Below, piece after piece: positions 54,851-62,795 of a stretch of DNA of 64,000 bases. The notes beneath the pieces were generated by a model that saw only the letters and a program-made list of their open reading frames with translations, had not been told where the DNA came from and did no database searches. Each line of letters begins with the position of its first letter. Position 1 is the first letter of the stretch. Made by a program: the position numbers and the translations under genes. This stretch comes from Vibrio sp. SS-MA-C1-2 (lineage in GTDB: Bacteria; Pseudomonadota; Gammaproteobacteria; Enterobacterales; Vibrionaceae): positions 1,054,001 to 1,118,000 of the forward strand of contig NZ_CP090981.1 in assembly GCF_021513135.1 (NCBI RefSeq). The letters are read 5' to 3'.

Positions 54851-55735
54851 TTAAATCCTTCCCGCACTCTGACAAAGATTTATTTTATCAATCACAACAC
54901 GCTTCATTACTGATTTAGCGGGGACTAAATAGAAGCGAGGATCCTTCGAGTTTGGATGCTCCATAAAGTGGCGTTTAATTCCATCCGAAAAAGCGATAGA
55001 TAACTCCTCCTGTATATTGATTTTACAAATGCCTAAAGAGATTGCTTTTCTGATCATTGAATCTGGATAGTTTGAAATACTCGATAGTACTAATGGTTGA
55101 GTAATTTGAGATTGTAGTTTACGTAATGTGATGAAATTTAAGGTTGGCTTAAATTGATGTAGACCTTGATGCTCTCCTATAGGAATTGAAATGGCATCAA
55201 TATCTATCTGATTCGCTAATTGATTGATGATCTTAATATTTAGTTTCTCAGTATCAAGGGGGCTGGGTTTATCTAAGGATGATTGATCTTCATGTAATGA
55301 TTTCTTCTTGAGTAATGCGTTGTTTAAGCTTATCTCAACTTCAATATTGGCTTCATAATCACGACTGAGTTTGACGACTTCTTGTAATTTATCGACATGT
55401 TTTTGGTACGTAGCTTGAGGGATCGTTAAGCTTATTGAGCGGATCCCTTTTTGAATATAATAGATGGCATCTTGATAACTTTGTTGTTGTTCAAAATGAA
55501 GAGCTAAAGGTAGAGCATGTTTATGAGCGGCTTGTTGACAAATAGCGATTAAGAACTCTAATCCAATATACTTAATTGTTGAAGGTAAAACGGAGATAAT
55601 CACAGGGGAACGCATTTCTGATGCCGTCTCTGTAATCACTTGAATCATTTCTAAATTATAAATATTAAATGATGGTATTGCATAATATTCTCGTTGGGCT
55701 TTTTTTAGCATCTCTTTTGATGAAACAAGGAACAT
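54851..55735 (-). CDS. Class II aldolase homologue lacking zinc ligands (GatY/KbaY/AgaY-like)
   Basis: 294 residues aligned over full length with tagatose/fructose-bisphosphate aldolases of the GatY/KbaY type: AIPSFNIYNLEMIQVI (about 19), SPVIISV, and LGICKINIQEELSIAFSDGI (about 234). However, the zinc/catalytic motif HLDH appears as HFEQ (80-83, Asp82 to Glu, His83 to Gln). The VLHGASG motif is VLSSISN (about 216-222, zinc His lost). Only the GEHQG region may keep a His. It is therefore probably catalytically inactive or altered. It is followed upstream by a DeoR-type regulator, suggesting a remnant or regulatory derivative of an amino-sugar locus. Confidence 0.8.
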   Translation of the reverse strand: MFLVSSKEMLKKAQREYYAIPSFNIYNLEMIQVITETASEMRSPVIISVLPSTIKYIGLEFLIAICQQAAHKHALPLALHFEQQQSYQDAIYYIQKGIRSISLTIPQATYQKHVDKLQEVVKLSRDYEANIEVEISLNNALLKKKSLHEDQSSLDKPSPLDTEKLNIKIINQLANQIDIDAISIPIGEHQGLHQFKPTLNFITLRKLQSQITQPLVLSSISNYPDSMIRKAISLGICKINIQEELSIAFSDGIKRHFMEHPNSKDPRFYLVPAKSVMKRVVIDKINLCQSAGRI

Positions 55736-55780
55736 AACTCAATCCTTAGGCTGAAATAAATTTAATGGATTCAATAGCGA

Positions 55781-56572
55781 TTAATGAGACATTATTAGCT
55801 CGATTCCAGATGCTAAGCAGGCTTCTTTATATTTAAGTGGTAGATAATGATAACTAATTAACGTGCTTATTTCTGAAAATGATGCGACTTGATACAGTTG
55901 TCTATGGTCATAGGTTGTCGTGTCAAAAAGGACAATTAGTTGCTGAGAGAGGGTTATTGCTTCTTGCAGTAATCGTGCTTTATATGGTTTAGATGAAGTC
56001 ACACCTGTGTTCAAGTCAATGCTTTCTGCTGATATAAAGAGTTTGTTGAAACGATAATGTTTGAGTTGTGACTCTCCGATTTTGCTAATTAATGCGTGAC
56101 TTTTTTCCTGTAATTCTCCTCCGAGCACAATTAACTGAATGTTATCTAAATAACTAAGTTGAAAAGCCACGGCCAGATCATAAGTCATGACGGTAATTTT
56201 TACGTTTTTGTTGATATAAGGAATCAAATTCAGTATTGCATGACCAGAATCTAAAAAAACACGATCTCCTTGTTTTAATAGCTTTGCTGCGACTAGTGCT
56301 AAAGATCGGCTAGATTCCTGTAATATTGACTCTTTGAGAGGCAAGAAGTCGGGAGGAAAGAGATATTCTGGATTTATCCTTGCTCCGCCGTGGAAGCGAA
56401 TCACTTTTCCTTGCTGCTCTAAAATACCAAGATCTTGGCGAATAGTGACTGATGAAACGGCGTAATATCTCGATAAATGAGAGACTCGACCTGAACCTTG
56501 TTTTTTTATGGTAGCTAAAATTTGCTCTCTACGTTCATTCGTTTTTAGTTTACTTACTGAGTGTCTATTCAT
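55781..56572 (-). CDS. DeoR/AgaR-family transcriptional regulator
   Basis: 263 residues. N-terminal DeoR helix-turn-helix: ERREQILATIKKQG, then VSSVTIRQDLGILEQQGKVI and RFHGGA (about 13-66). The C-terminal sugar-phosphate sensor domain follows: GDRVFLDSGHAIL (about 110), VLGGELQEKSHALIS, FNKLFISAESIDLNTGVTS (about 185) and a DTTTYD in place of the usual DSSKF. The sensor motif FLDSGTT is changed to FLDSGHA, so ligand specificity may differ. Stop lies 45 bases before the aldolase-like gene on the same strand; likely one operon. A perfect palindrome is upstream. Confidence 0.85.
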   Translation of the reverse strand: MNRHSVSKLKTNERREQILATIKKQGSGRVSHLSRYYAVSSVTIRQDLGILEQQGKVIRFHGGARINPEYLFPPDFLPLKESILQESSRSLALVAAKLLKQGDRVFLDSGHAILNLIPYINKNVKITVMTYDLAVAFQLSYLDNIQLIVLGGELQEKSHALISKIGESQLKHYRFNKLFISAESIDLNTGVTSSKPYKARLLQEAITLSQQLIVLFDTTTYDHRQLYQVASFSEISTLISYHYLPLKYKEACLASGIELIMSH

Positions 56573-56721
56573 CTCTTCTGACCCGATTATTTTCTCTCTT
56601 TATCGATGTTCTTGATATATCCATACGCCGTTCTATCAAACATGGTTATTCAATCATGCCCAATAACAAAAAAATAAAAGTGCGATCACAAGTTAGCTTT
56701 AGTGAGAAATTTGAAAGTTTT

Positions 56722-56746
56722 GCTTTCGATTTATGGAATCGAAAGC
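56722..56746. promoter_or_regulatory. Palindromic operator candidate for the DeoR/AgaR-type regulator
   Basis: Arms GCTTTCGATT and AATCGAAAGC around TATGG, a perfect 10-bp inverted repeat 150 bases before the regulator start. A third GAAAG half-site lies at 56713-56717. CTTTCG/CGAAAG-type repeats are typical of GlpR/AgaR-class operators. Confidence 0.55.
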
Positions 56747-56806
56747 GCTAAAAAAGTTGTTATTGAGTGGTCTATCAATAACCCCCCTTAAGATATAACA
56801 ATGAAA

Positions 56807-56934
56807 TATACCCTTTATACTTGAAGTCGCTAGGTTGTTGGCTGCACTCGTTCGCCCCAGTCATAGAGTACACCTATACTCATGGGGCCTCACTCACTTG
56901 CCGCCTACTAGCGACTCCAATTACTTTAGGTATA
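56807..56934 (-). repeat. ERIC-like repeat, full-length
   Basis: About 127 bases reading TATACCCTTTATACTTGAAG ... ATTACTTTAGGTATA on the + strand. First of a same-orientation pair. Confidence 0.93.
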
Positions 56935-57068
56935 GAAAGAATCGAAATGTTAAAATAAAAGTAATAATTAATTATTTTCCATTAGGGATTAACAGGGATC
57001 ACAGTTTTGTCTTTTTTATTGATGGTATCGATAAATAGAGAGGAATCGGATCGCGGTGACATTGAGAA

Positions 57069-57196
57069 TATCCCCTTCTTACTTGAAGTTGCTAGGTTGT
57101 TGGCTATATTCATTCGCCCCAATCATAGAGTACTCCTATACTTATGGGGCCTCACTCACTTGCCGCCTACTAGCAACGCCAATTACTTCGGGTATA
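57069..57196 (-). repeat. ERIC-like repeat, full-length
   Basis: About 128 bases, TATCCCCTTCTTACTTGAAG ... ACTTCGGGTATA. Same orientation as the copy 135 bases to the left. The 743-base gap holding both has no gene; open frames across them are repeat-derived. Confidence 0.93.
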
Positions 57197-57225
57197 TAAC
57201 CAAAGGGTTGAAGAGTCTTTGAAAC

Positions 57226-57273
57226 AAAAAGCCGACACTATCACTCAACATAGTGAATGATAGTGTCGGCTTT
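57226..57273 (-). terminator. Terminator of the sulP-usp operon
   Basis: AAAGCCGACACTATCA pairs with TGATAGTGTCGGCTTT; read on the minus strand it is followed by TTTTTG. It lies 43 bases after the usp stop. Confidence 0.88.
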
Positions 57274-57315
57274 CGCTTATTGGTTATTGACTGAATTCGT
57301 GGATTAAGTCATGTA

Positions 57316-58167
57316 TTACTGCAAAATGATCAATGGTGTATTAATACTCTCAATCATCTTCATGGTATTGCTTCCCAAGAATAGCTGGCGGATCTTATTG
57401 TGAGAAAATGCGCCCATCGCCACCATATCAATCTGATGTTGATCTTTATAGTGGTTTAATACTTCAAAGATATCGCCTTCAAGGATATTGCTTTCAACCT
57501 TAAAGCCACACTCTTCTAGCTGCTGTTGTGCTAATGGTAGTTTAGTTACATCGACGTCTTGACTATTTTCAGTCGGTTTCACCATCACAAGATGACAAGT
57601 TAACCCTTTAAGTAGATCGCTATTAATGATCTTGATAATTGCCTTATCTGCGGTCTCTTTGCCATCATATGCCAAAATAAAGCTTGTTGGTGCCGTAAAA
57701 TGACTAGGTACTAACAGGACTGAGCTTTTTACTGAGCGAACGAGGGTTTCAATGTGAGAACCGACACCCGCAGAACCGTGATTACCTGCTCGCCCTGCAA
57801 TAACAAGGCGAGTTTCAGGCTCTAAATCGACTAATGCATCAATCAGATCATCATGACACTGTTTGATTTCAGTCTCAGTGAGTCCTTGTTCAATGGCTTT
57901 ACTTTGTAGAGCCGTAAGCATCTCTTTACTGTGTTGTCGTTGCAGTTTAGATTTTTTAGCGTCAAGGCTCGCCATTTCAGTAAGTAGAGCAGAGCGTGCG
58001 CCTAAACCGATAGCGCCGGTAAAATCATCGGCACCATGTTGTTGTTGCTTCTCTAGTGCATGAAGAAAAACAATCGGCTTTTGCAACTGTTCCGCTGTCC
58101 AAGTTGCAGCATTATAGGTTGCGTTAGTCGTGATCGATCCGTCGATGCATGTAATAATTTTATTCAT
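57316..58167 (-). CDS. Tandem-domain universal stress protein
   Basis: 283 residues with two USP folds (about 1-152 and 158-283). The first starts IITCIDGS and contains LVIAGRAGNHGSAGVGSHIE, and the second has FILAYDGKETADKA and ends in VAMGAFSHNKIRQLFLGSNT plus MIESINTPLIIL. The second domain retains the ATP-binding type G-x2-G-x9-G(S/T) arrangement (GAFSHNKIRQLFLGSNT). Encoded 9 bases after the SulP gene; SulP-USP pairs recur in marine bacteria, suggesting the USP modulates or follows the transporter (inference). Confidence 0.88.
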   Translation of the reverse strand: MNKIITCIDGSITTNATYNAATWTAEQLQKPIVFLHALEKQQQHGADDFTGAIGLGARSALLTEMASLDAKKSKLQRQHSKEMLTALQSKAIEQGLTETEIKQCHDDLIDALVDLEPETRLVIAGRAGNHGSAGVGSHIETLVRSVKSSVLLVPSHFTAPTSFILAYDGKETADKAIIKIINSDLLKGLTCHLVMVKPTENSQDVDVTKLPLAQQQLEECGFKVESNILEGDIFEVLNHYKDQHQIDMVAMGAFSHNKIRQLFLGSNTMKMIESINTPLIILQ

Positions 58168-58176
58168 AAAACCTTC

Positions 58177-59667
58177 TTAATGTCCGTTAAGTAATTTTTC
58201 AACTTCTTCTGGATTATTGTGAACACCAAATTTATCGACAACCGTCGTTGTTGCCTCATTCATTCCGATAATCTCGACATCTGCACCTTCTCGTCTAAAT
58301 TTGATGACGACTTTATCTAATGCCGATACCGATGTAATGTCCCAAAAATGAGCTTGTGACAGATCAATATAAATCGTTTCTACCACTTCTTTATAATCAA
58401 ATGAGTCGATAAAACGTTCAGATGAGGCGAAGAATACTTGTCCTATTACTTGATAAGTACGCGTTGTTTCTGGCTGTGATTGTTCTGTTTTGATCACCAT
58501 AAAACGGCTGATCTTATGAGCAAAGAATAAACTCGCCAATAATACACCCACTAGCACACCAATCGCCAAATTATGGGTAAATACCACAATAATAACCGTT
58601 GTGATCATCACAATACTGCTGGATAACGGGTTCTTTTTTAAATCAACAACCGACTGCCAAGAGAACGTACCGATTGAAACCATAATCATCACAGCAACCA
58701 AGGCTGCCATTGGAATATGTTTTAACCAGTCACTTAAAAAGACCACCATGATCAACAAGAACAGACCGGCTGTAAAGGTTGATAATCGACCTCGACCACC
58801 CGATTTCACGTTAATGATTGATTGGCCTATCATGGCACAACCCGCCATACCACCAAGTAAACCCGCACCAATATTGGCGATACCTTGCCCTTTACACTCT
58901 TTATTACGATTACTTTTAGTATCGGTTAAATCGTCAATAATTGTTGCCGTCATCATTGATTCTAGTAGACCGACAACAGCAAGACCAACTGAATAAGGAA
59001 GAATAATCAATAACGTCTCAATATTTAGAGGCACTTCAGGCCATAAAAAGATCGGTAAAGTATCAGGCAGTTGTCCCATATCTCCGACAGTTCGAATGTC
59101 AAGGTCGAGACCAATTGCGACAACGGTTAAGGTAATAATACAGACTAACGGTGACGGAATGGATTTACCAATAACAGGGACATAAGGAAATAGATAAATA
59201 ATACCGAGACCTGCGGCGGTCATTGCATAAACATGCCATGTCACATTCGTCAGTTCTGGAAGTTGCGCCATAAAAATTAATATAGCCAATGCATTGATAA
59301 AACCTGTGACAACTGAGCGAGAAACAAATCGCATCAAACTGCCGAGCTTAAGGTAACCGGCAAGTATCTGTAATACACCCGTTAATATCGTCGCGGCTAA
59401 TAAATATTGTAATCCATGATCTTTAACCAAAGTGACCATTAACAGTGCCATTGCGCCAGTTGCCGCGGAGATCATTCCTGGGCGTCCACCAACAATTGAT
59501 ATCACCACCGCGATACAAAATGAGGCATATAAGCCAACTTTTGGATCAACACCAGCAATAATGGAGAAAGCTATTGCTTCAGGAATAAGGGCAAGTGCAA
59601 CAACCGTTCCGGCTAAAAGATCGCCTTTGGTATTTGAAAACCATTCTTTTTTTAATTGAGTTAACAT
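58177..59667 (-). CDS. SulP-family anion transporter with STAS domain
   Basis: 496 residues, about 11-12 membrane helices then a C-terminal STAS domain (about 400-490). Family motif at the start: [20 protein letters not shown] (about 15-34); also [28 protein letters not shown] (quoted in parts) and [23 protein letters not shown]. The STAS domain contains [20 protein letters not shown] (about 430). Substrate could be sulfate, bicarbonate or another anion; the sequence does not decide it. Operon with the downstream usp gene. Confidence 0.9.
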   Translation of the reverse strand: MLTQLKKEWFSNTKGDLLAGTVVALALIPEAIAFSIIAGVDPKVGLYASFCIAVVISIVGGRPGMISAATGAMALLMVTLVKDHGLQYLLAATILTGVLQILAGYLKLGSLMRFVSRSVVTGFINALAILIFMAQLPELTNVTWHVYAMTAAGLGIIYLFPYVPVIGKSIPSPLVCIITLTVVAIGLDLDIRTVGDMGQLPDTLPIFLWPEVPLNIETLLIILPYSVGLAVVGLLESMMTATIIDDLTDTKSNRNKECKGQGIANIGAGLLGGMAGCAMIGQSIINVKSGGRGRLSTFTAGLFLLIMVVFLSDWLKHIPMAALVAVMIMVSIGTFSWQSVVDLKKNPLSSSIVMITTVIIVVFTHNLAIGVLVGVLLASLFFAHKISRFMVIKTEQSQPETTRTYQVIGQVFFASSERFIDSFDYKEVVETIYIDLSQAHFWDITSVSALDKVVIKFRREGADVEIIGMNEATTTVVDKFGVHNNPEEVEKLLNGH

Positions 59668-60070
59668 GTAATTTCCATAAATTTAGATCGTCAAAAACCG
59701 CCCAGTTAAAGGGTGTAAATTTTCCATGACAATTAAATTTTTTTGATGTGTTCAGTCCCACTGGAAAAGATCCAGTGATATAGGTGTCATTCAATGTAAA
59801 TGACAAAAAAGGGAGAGGGGATGCGCTAAGGCGGCGTAAGTGTCAAAACTGCTCCTGAACTGGTTAATAATGGTGCGCATTTTACATTAATTATGATTGA
59901 ATATGTATATTTACTTTTGTGTTTCTGGAAATAAAAAAGAGAGATGAGTTTTTTATTGATTAGCATTGGTATAAAAAATGGCATGCCACGCGATTCAATT
60001 AAGAGAAGAATCAGGTGACATGCCATGTGCGCTGTCTAGTTTATCTGTAATTAATCAGCTTTAAGATCAA
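59668..60070. other. Gap between the sulP and first abgT-family genes
   Basis: 403 bases. Contains the abgT terminator (59973-60026) and presumably the sulP promoter. An inverted repeat CATCCAG-type TCCCACTGGA/TCCAGTG lies near 59756-59778. No credible gene; a 66-codon minus-strand frame here covers the terminator hairpin and is rejected. Confidence 0.4.
59973..60026 (-). terminator. Terminator of the first abgT-family gene
   Basis: On the minus strand ATGGCATGTCACCTGATTC pairs with GAATCGCGTGGCATGCCAT (two small bulges) and is followed by TTTTTTA. Confidence 0.85.
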
Positions 60071-61630
60071 TTACATTGTATATGTGTACGGCGCTTGGAT
60101 ACCTAGAGGAATACCTAGTGTCCAGTAAAGTAGTAGGAATACTGTCCAGCCAATTAACATTGCAATTGAGAATGGCATCATTAATGAAGCCAGTGTACCG
60201 ATACCTGTTGTCTTAACATAACGCTGACAGTAGACCACCACTAATGGGAAGAAGACCATCATAGGCGAAATGATGTTAGAGACAGAGTCACCGACACGAT
60301 AAGCCGCTTGAGATAGCTCTGGAGAGATACCAACAGCCATTAACATTGGAACTAGAATTGGACCAATTAGTGCCCATTTCGCTGATGCAGAACCAACCAG
60401 AAGGTTAACAGATGCTGTTAGTAGAATCATACCAACAATGGTGAACTGTCCTGGAAGGTTAAGTGCTTTTAAGCCTTCTGCACCATAAAGTGCAAGCATG
60501 GTACCGATGTTGGATTGACCAAATGCAAATAGGAACTGAGCACAGAAGAATGACATTACGATGTATGCGCCCATTGTCGACATGGTGGCAGACATTGACT
60601 TGATTATATCGTTGCTGTTCTTAAATGTACCCGAGATACGACCGTAAACTACACCCGGAATAACAAACAGAATAAAGATCAATGGAACAATTGACTTCAT
60701 CAGTGGTGCAGAGAACGCGGTGATTTCACCATCAGGAGAGCGAAGCGCTGAGCTTTCAGGCATAATCGCAAGGATAAGAAGTGCGATACCAGCCATCATT
60801 GCCCAACCCGCAAAACGGAAAGCTTTTGATTCTGTTTGAGTAAACGTACCTAAGTCTGGTGCTTCTTCAGCATCTTCATCAATGGGTGTGCTTGCTAAAC
60901 GAGGCTCGATGATTTTCTCAGTCACATACCAACCAATACCAATGATTAAGATTGAAGAGATACCAGTGAAGAAAATATTCGCCAATGGATTAATCACATA
61001 GTTTGGATCAAGAACTTGAGCTGCAGTTTGTGTGAAGCCAGCAAGTAGCGGATCGATACCAGAAGGGATAAAGTTTGCAGAGAAACCGCCTGATACCCCA
61101 GCGAATGCCGCAGCAATACCCGCTAATGGATGACGACCTGCCGCATGGAAGATAATACCACCAAGAGGGATAACTAATACGTAACCAGCATCTGCTGCAG
61201 TGTGAGAAACGATAGCCACTAAAATTAACATTGGTGTTAATAGTTTAGCTGGTGTCACACGTAGCATCTTTTTCAGGCCAGTATTGATGAAACCAGAAGC
61301 ATCAGCAACACCGATACCTAGCATCGCAACCAATACGATACCTAAAGGTGCAAATCCTGAGAAGTTTTTAACCATGCTCGCAAGGAAAGTTGCCAGCGCT
61401 TCACCAGTTAACTGATTACTTATTTCTAAAGGTGCGTTAGTTCTTGGGTTAACCAGATCAAAAGATACGTGAGAAAGTAGTGCTGATGTTACCCATACAA
61501 TAACTAAGCCCCATAAAAAGAGTAGGGCAGGATCTGGTATTTTATTACCAGCGCGTTCAATCGCATTTAAAAAGCGGTCCATACCACTCTGCTTTTGAAC
61601 TGATGAATCTTTAATTGCTTCACTGTTCAT
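60071..61630 (-). CDS. AbgT-family transporter
   Basis: 519-residue inner-membrane transporter of the AbgT family (p-aminobenzoyl-glutamate importers and MtrF/YdaH-type antimetabolite exporters). About 11-13 helices. Family signatures: FLNAIERAGNKIPDPALLFL (about 20-39), FAPLGIVLVAMLGIGVADAS (about 93), VSHTAADAGYVLVIPLGGII, AGVSGGFSANFIPSGIDPLL (about 180), LLVGSASAKWALIGPILVPM and YRVGDSVSNIISPMM (about 447). Full length from ATG 61630. A second paralogue lies at 62796-64000. Substrate not determinable. Confidence 0.92.
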   Translation of the reverse strand: MNSEAIKDSSVQKQSGMDRFLNAIERAGNKIPDPALLFLWGLVIVWVTSALLSHVSFDLVNPRTNAPLEISNQLTGEALATFLASMVKNFSGFAPLGIVLVAMLGIGVADASGFINTGLKKMLRVTPAKLLTPMLILVAIVSHTAADAGYVLVIPLGGIIFHAAGRHPLAGIAAAFAGVSGGFSANFIPSGIDPLLAGFTQTAAQVLDPNYVINPLANIFFTGISSILIIGIGWYVTEKIIEPRLASTPIDEDAEEAPDLGTFTQTESKAFRFAGWAMMAGIALLILAIMPESSALRSPDGEITAFSAPLMKSIVPLIFILFVIPGVVYGRISGTFKNSNDIIKSMSATMSTMGAYIVMSFFCAQFLFAFGQSNIGTMLALYGAEGLKALNLPGQFTIVGMILLTASVNLLVGSASAKWALIGPILVPMLMAVGISPELSQAAYRVGDSVSNIISPMMVFFPLVVVYCQRYVKTTGIGTLASLMMPFSIAMLIGWTVFLLLYWTLGIPLGIQAPYTYTM

Positions 61631-62041
61631 AATTCATTCACTTTATTGTTTGTAATTTTTAGAGTTATATTTTTATAGTTATTACTAAGCGTTAAAAAGT
61701 TAACGTTTTGCGGTGATAATTATACCGTTCAGAAGAGGGGGGATATATTGCATGATGAGGTATTTATCAAAAATTAAGACTTAGATTGCAAAAATGAGTA
61801 GTGATAACGTCTGTTTATTAGCAAGATTTTAAAATTTTACATACAAATAGTAAGGAAGGTTGCAATAGCTGTTACTGAATAAGATAAAGTGTGTCAAATT
61901 GTAAGTTTCAGCCGATGCGTTAAAGCTCGAATAGGATAAACCGAATAAATTTGTCGGCCGCTTTTCTTGATGGGAGAGGGCGAGAAGATAGCATCAACAC
62001 CCTACTGCTTGGTCATAATATATTTGATGACTGACGAGCAT
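61631..62041. other. Gap between the abgT-family and flavin reductase genes
   Basis: 411 bases, no gene. CGTTAA-AAAG-TTAACG at 61689-61704 is a short perfect palindrome close to the abgT start on the minus strand and may be an operator. Otherwise nothing recognised. Confidence 0.4.
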
Positions 62042-62644
62042 CTATTTACGTGAAAGCTGAATACGATCCCGAGTTCGACTGTAATCATTCCCTGACATTC
62101 TCCCAATACTATCTAATTCATCAGATGAAATACGGTAGTTATCGAAAGCACTATCTTGAACATGAATGGCAACGACATTTCCTAATATTAAATGTCCTGA
62201 CAGTGCATCATCACCAAGATCGACAATTTGATTTAAGCGACACTCATAACTGACAACGGCATCTTTTATTCTTGGAGGTCTAATCAATGACGAATTAGCA
62301 GGCTCAACACTAGCATATTGAAATTCATTTTGTTCAAAAGGCAGATCATGACAAGTCATGTTCATCGTTTCTAAATCTTTCGCACTGACGCTATTAATGA
62401 CAAACTCTCTCTGTTCGCGAATATTGCGTAGAGTATCTTTTGCTTCTGCATCATTGTTGTACATAGGATTAAAACAAAGAACAGGAGGGTTAGCACTGGC
62501 AACGGTATAGAAAGAGAAAGGCGCGAGATTCACAATACCTTCAGAGGAGATAGATGAAACCCAAGCTATCGGGCGAGGGGTAATACCACCAATTAATAGT
62601 TTATACGTTTCCTGTGGCGTGATCTTTTTGGGATCGATAATCAT
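62042..62644 (-). CDS. Flavin reductase-like (DIM6/NTAB) family protein
   Basis: 200-residue FMN-binding split-barrel protein. Begins MIIDPKKITPQETYKLLIGG followed by ITPRPIAWVSSISSEGIVNLAPFSFYT (about 21-47, FMN phosphate site), PPVLCFNPMYNN, then REFVINSVSAKDLETMNMT (about 79), and the barrel end LGNVVAIHVQD. Members reduce flavins or bind FMN; the electron acceptor is unknown. Located between two AbgT-family genes on the same strand, each with its own terminator. Confidence 0.88.
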   Translation of the reverse strand: MIIDPKKITPQETYKLLIGGITPRPIAWVSSISSEGIVNLAPFSFYTVASANPPVLCFNPMYNNDAEAKDTLRNIREQREFVINSVSAKDLETMNMTCHDLPFEQNEFQYASVEPANSSLIRPPRIKDAVVSYECRLNQIVDLGDDALSGHLILGNVVAIHVQDSAFDNYRISSDELDSIGRMSGNDYSRTRDRIQLSRK

Positions 62645-62725
62645 AATACTTCTACCTTTAAAGTATGTAGTCTTTAATTATTTGTAATATAGACCCAAAG
62701 TAAAAAAGGGGGTAGAAGTTAGTCA

Positions 62726-62757
62726 TAAAAAAAGGAGACCCTTGTGAGGCCTCCTTC
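62726..62757 (-). terminator. Terminator of the second abgT-family gene
   Basis: On the minus strand AAGGAGGCC/GGGTCTCCTT with a six-base loop followed by seven T. Confidence 0.85.
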
Positions 62758-62795
62758 TTACTTGTTATTCAGTTTTATTGTTCGACTCGTTAGCG

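Noticed and set aside
56676-56694. CRP-like sequence GTGCGATCACAA upstream of the DeoR-type gene
   Set aside because: Only one half-site (TCACA) is good; the other has 2 of 5 matches.
56835-57222. Two overlapping frames with a shared LLEVARLLA...PPTS-type peptide
   Set aside because: Both are translations of the ERIC-like repeats, not genes.
59826-60026. 66-codon minus-strand frame
   Set aside because: Its start lies in the stem of the abgT terminator; composition is unlike a protein gene.
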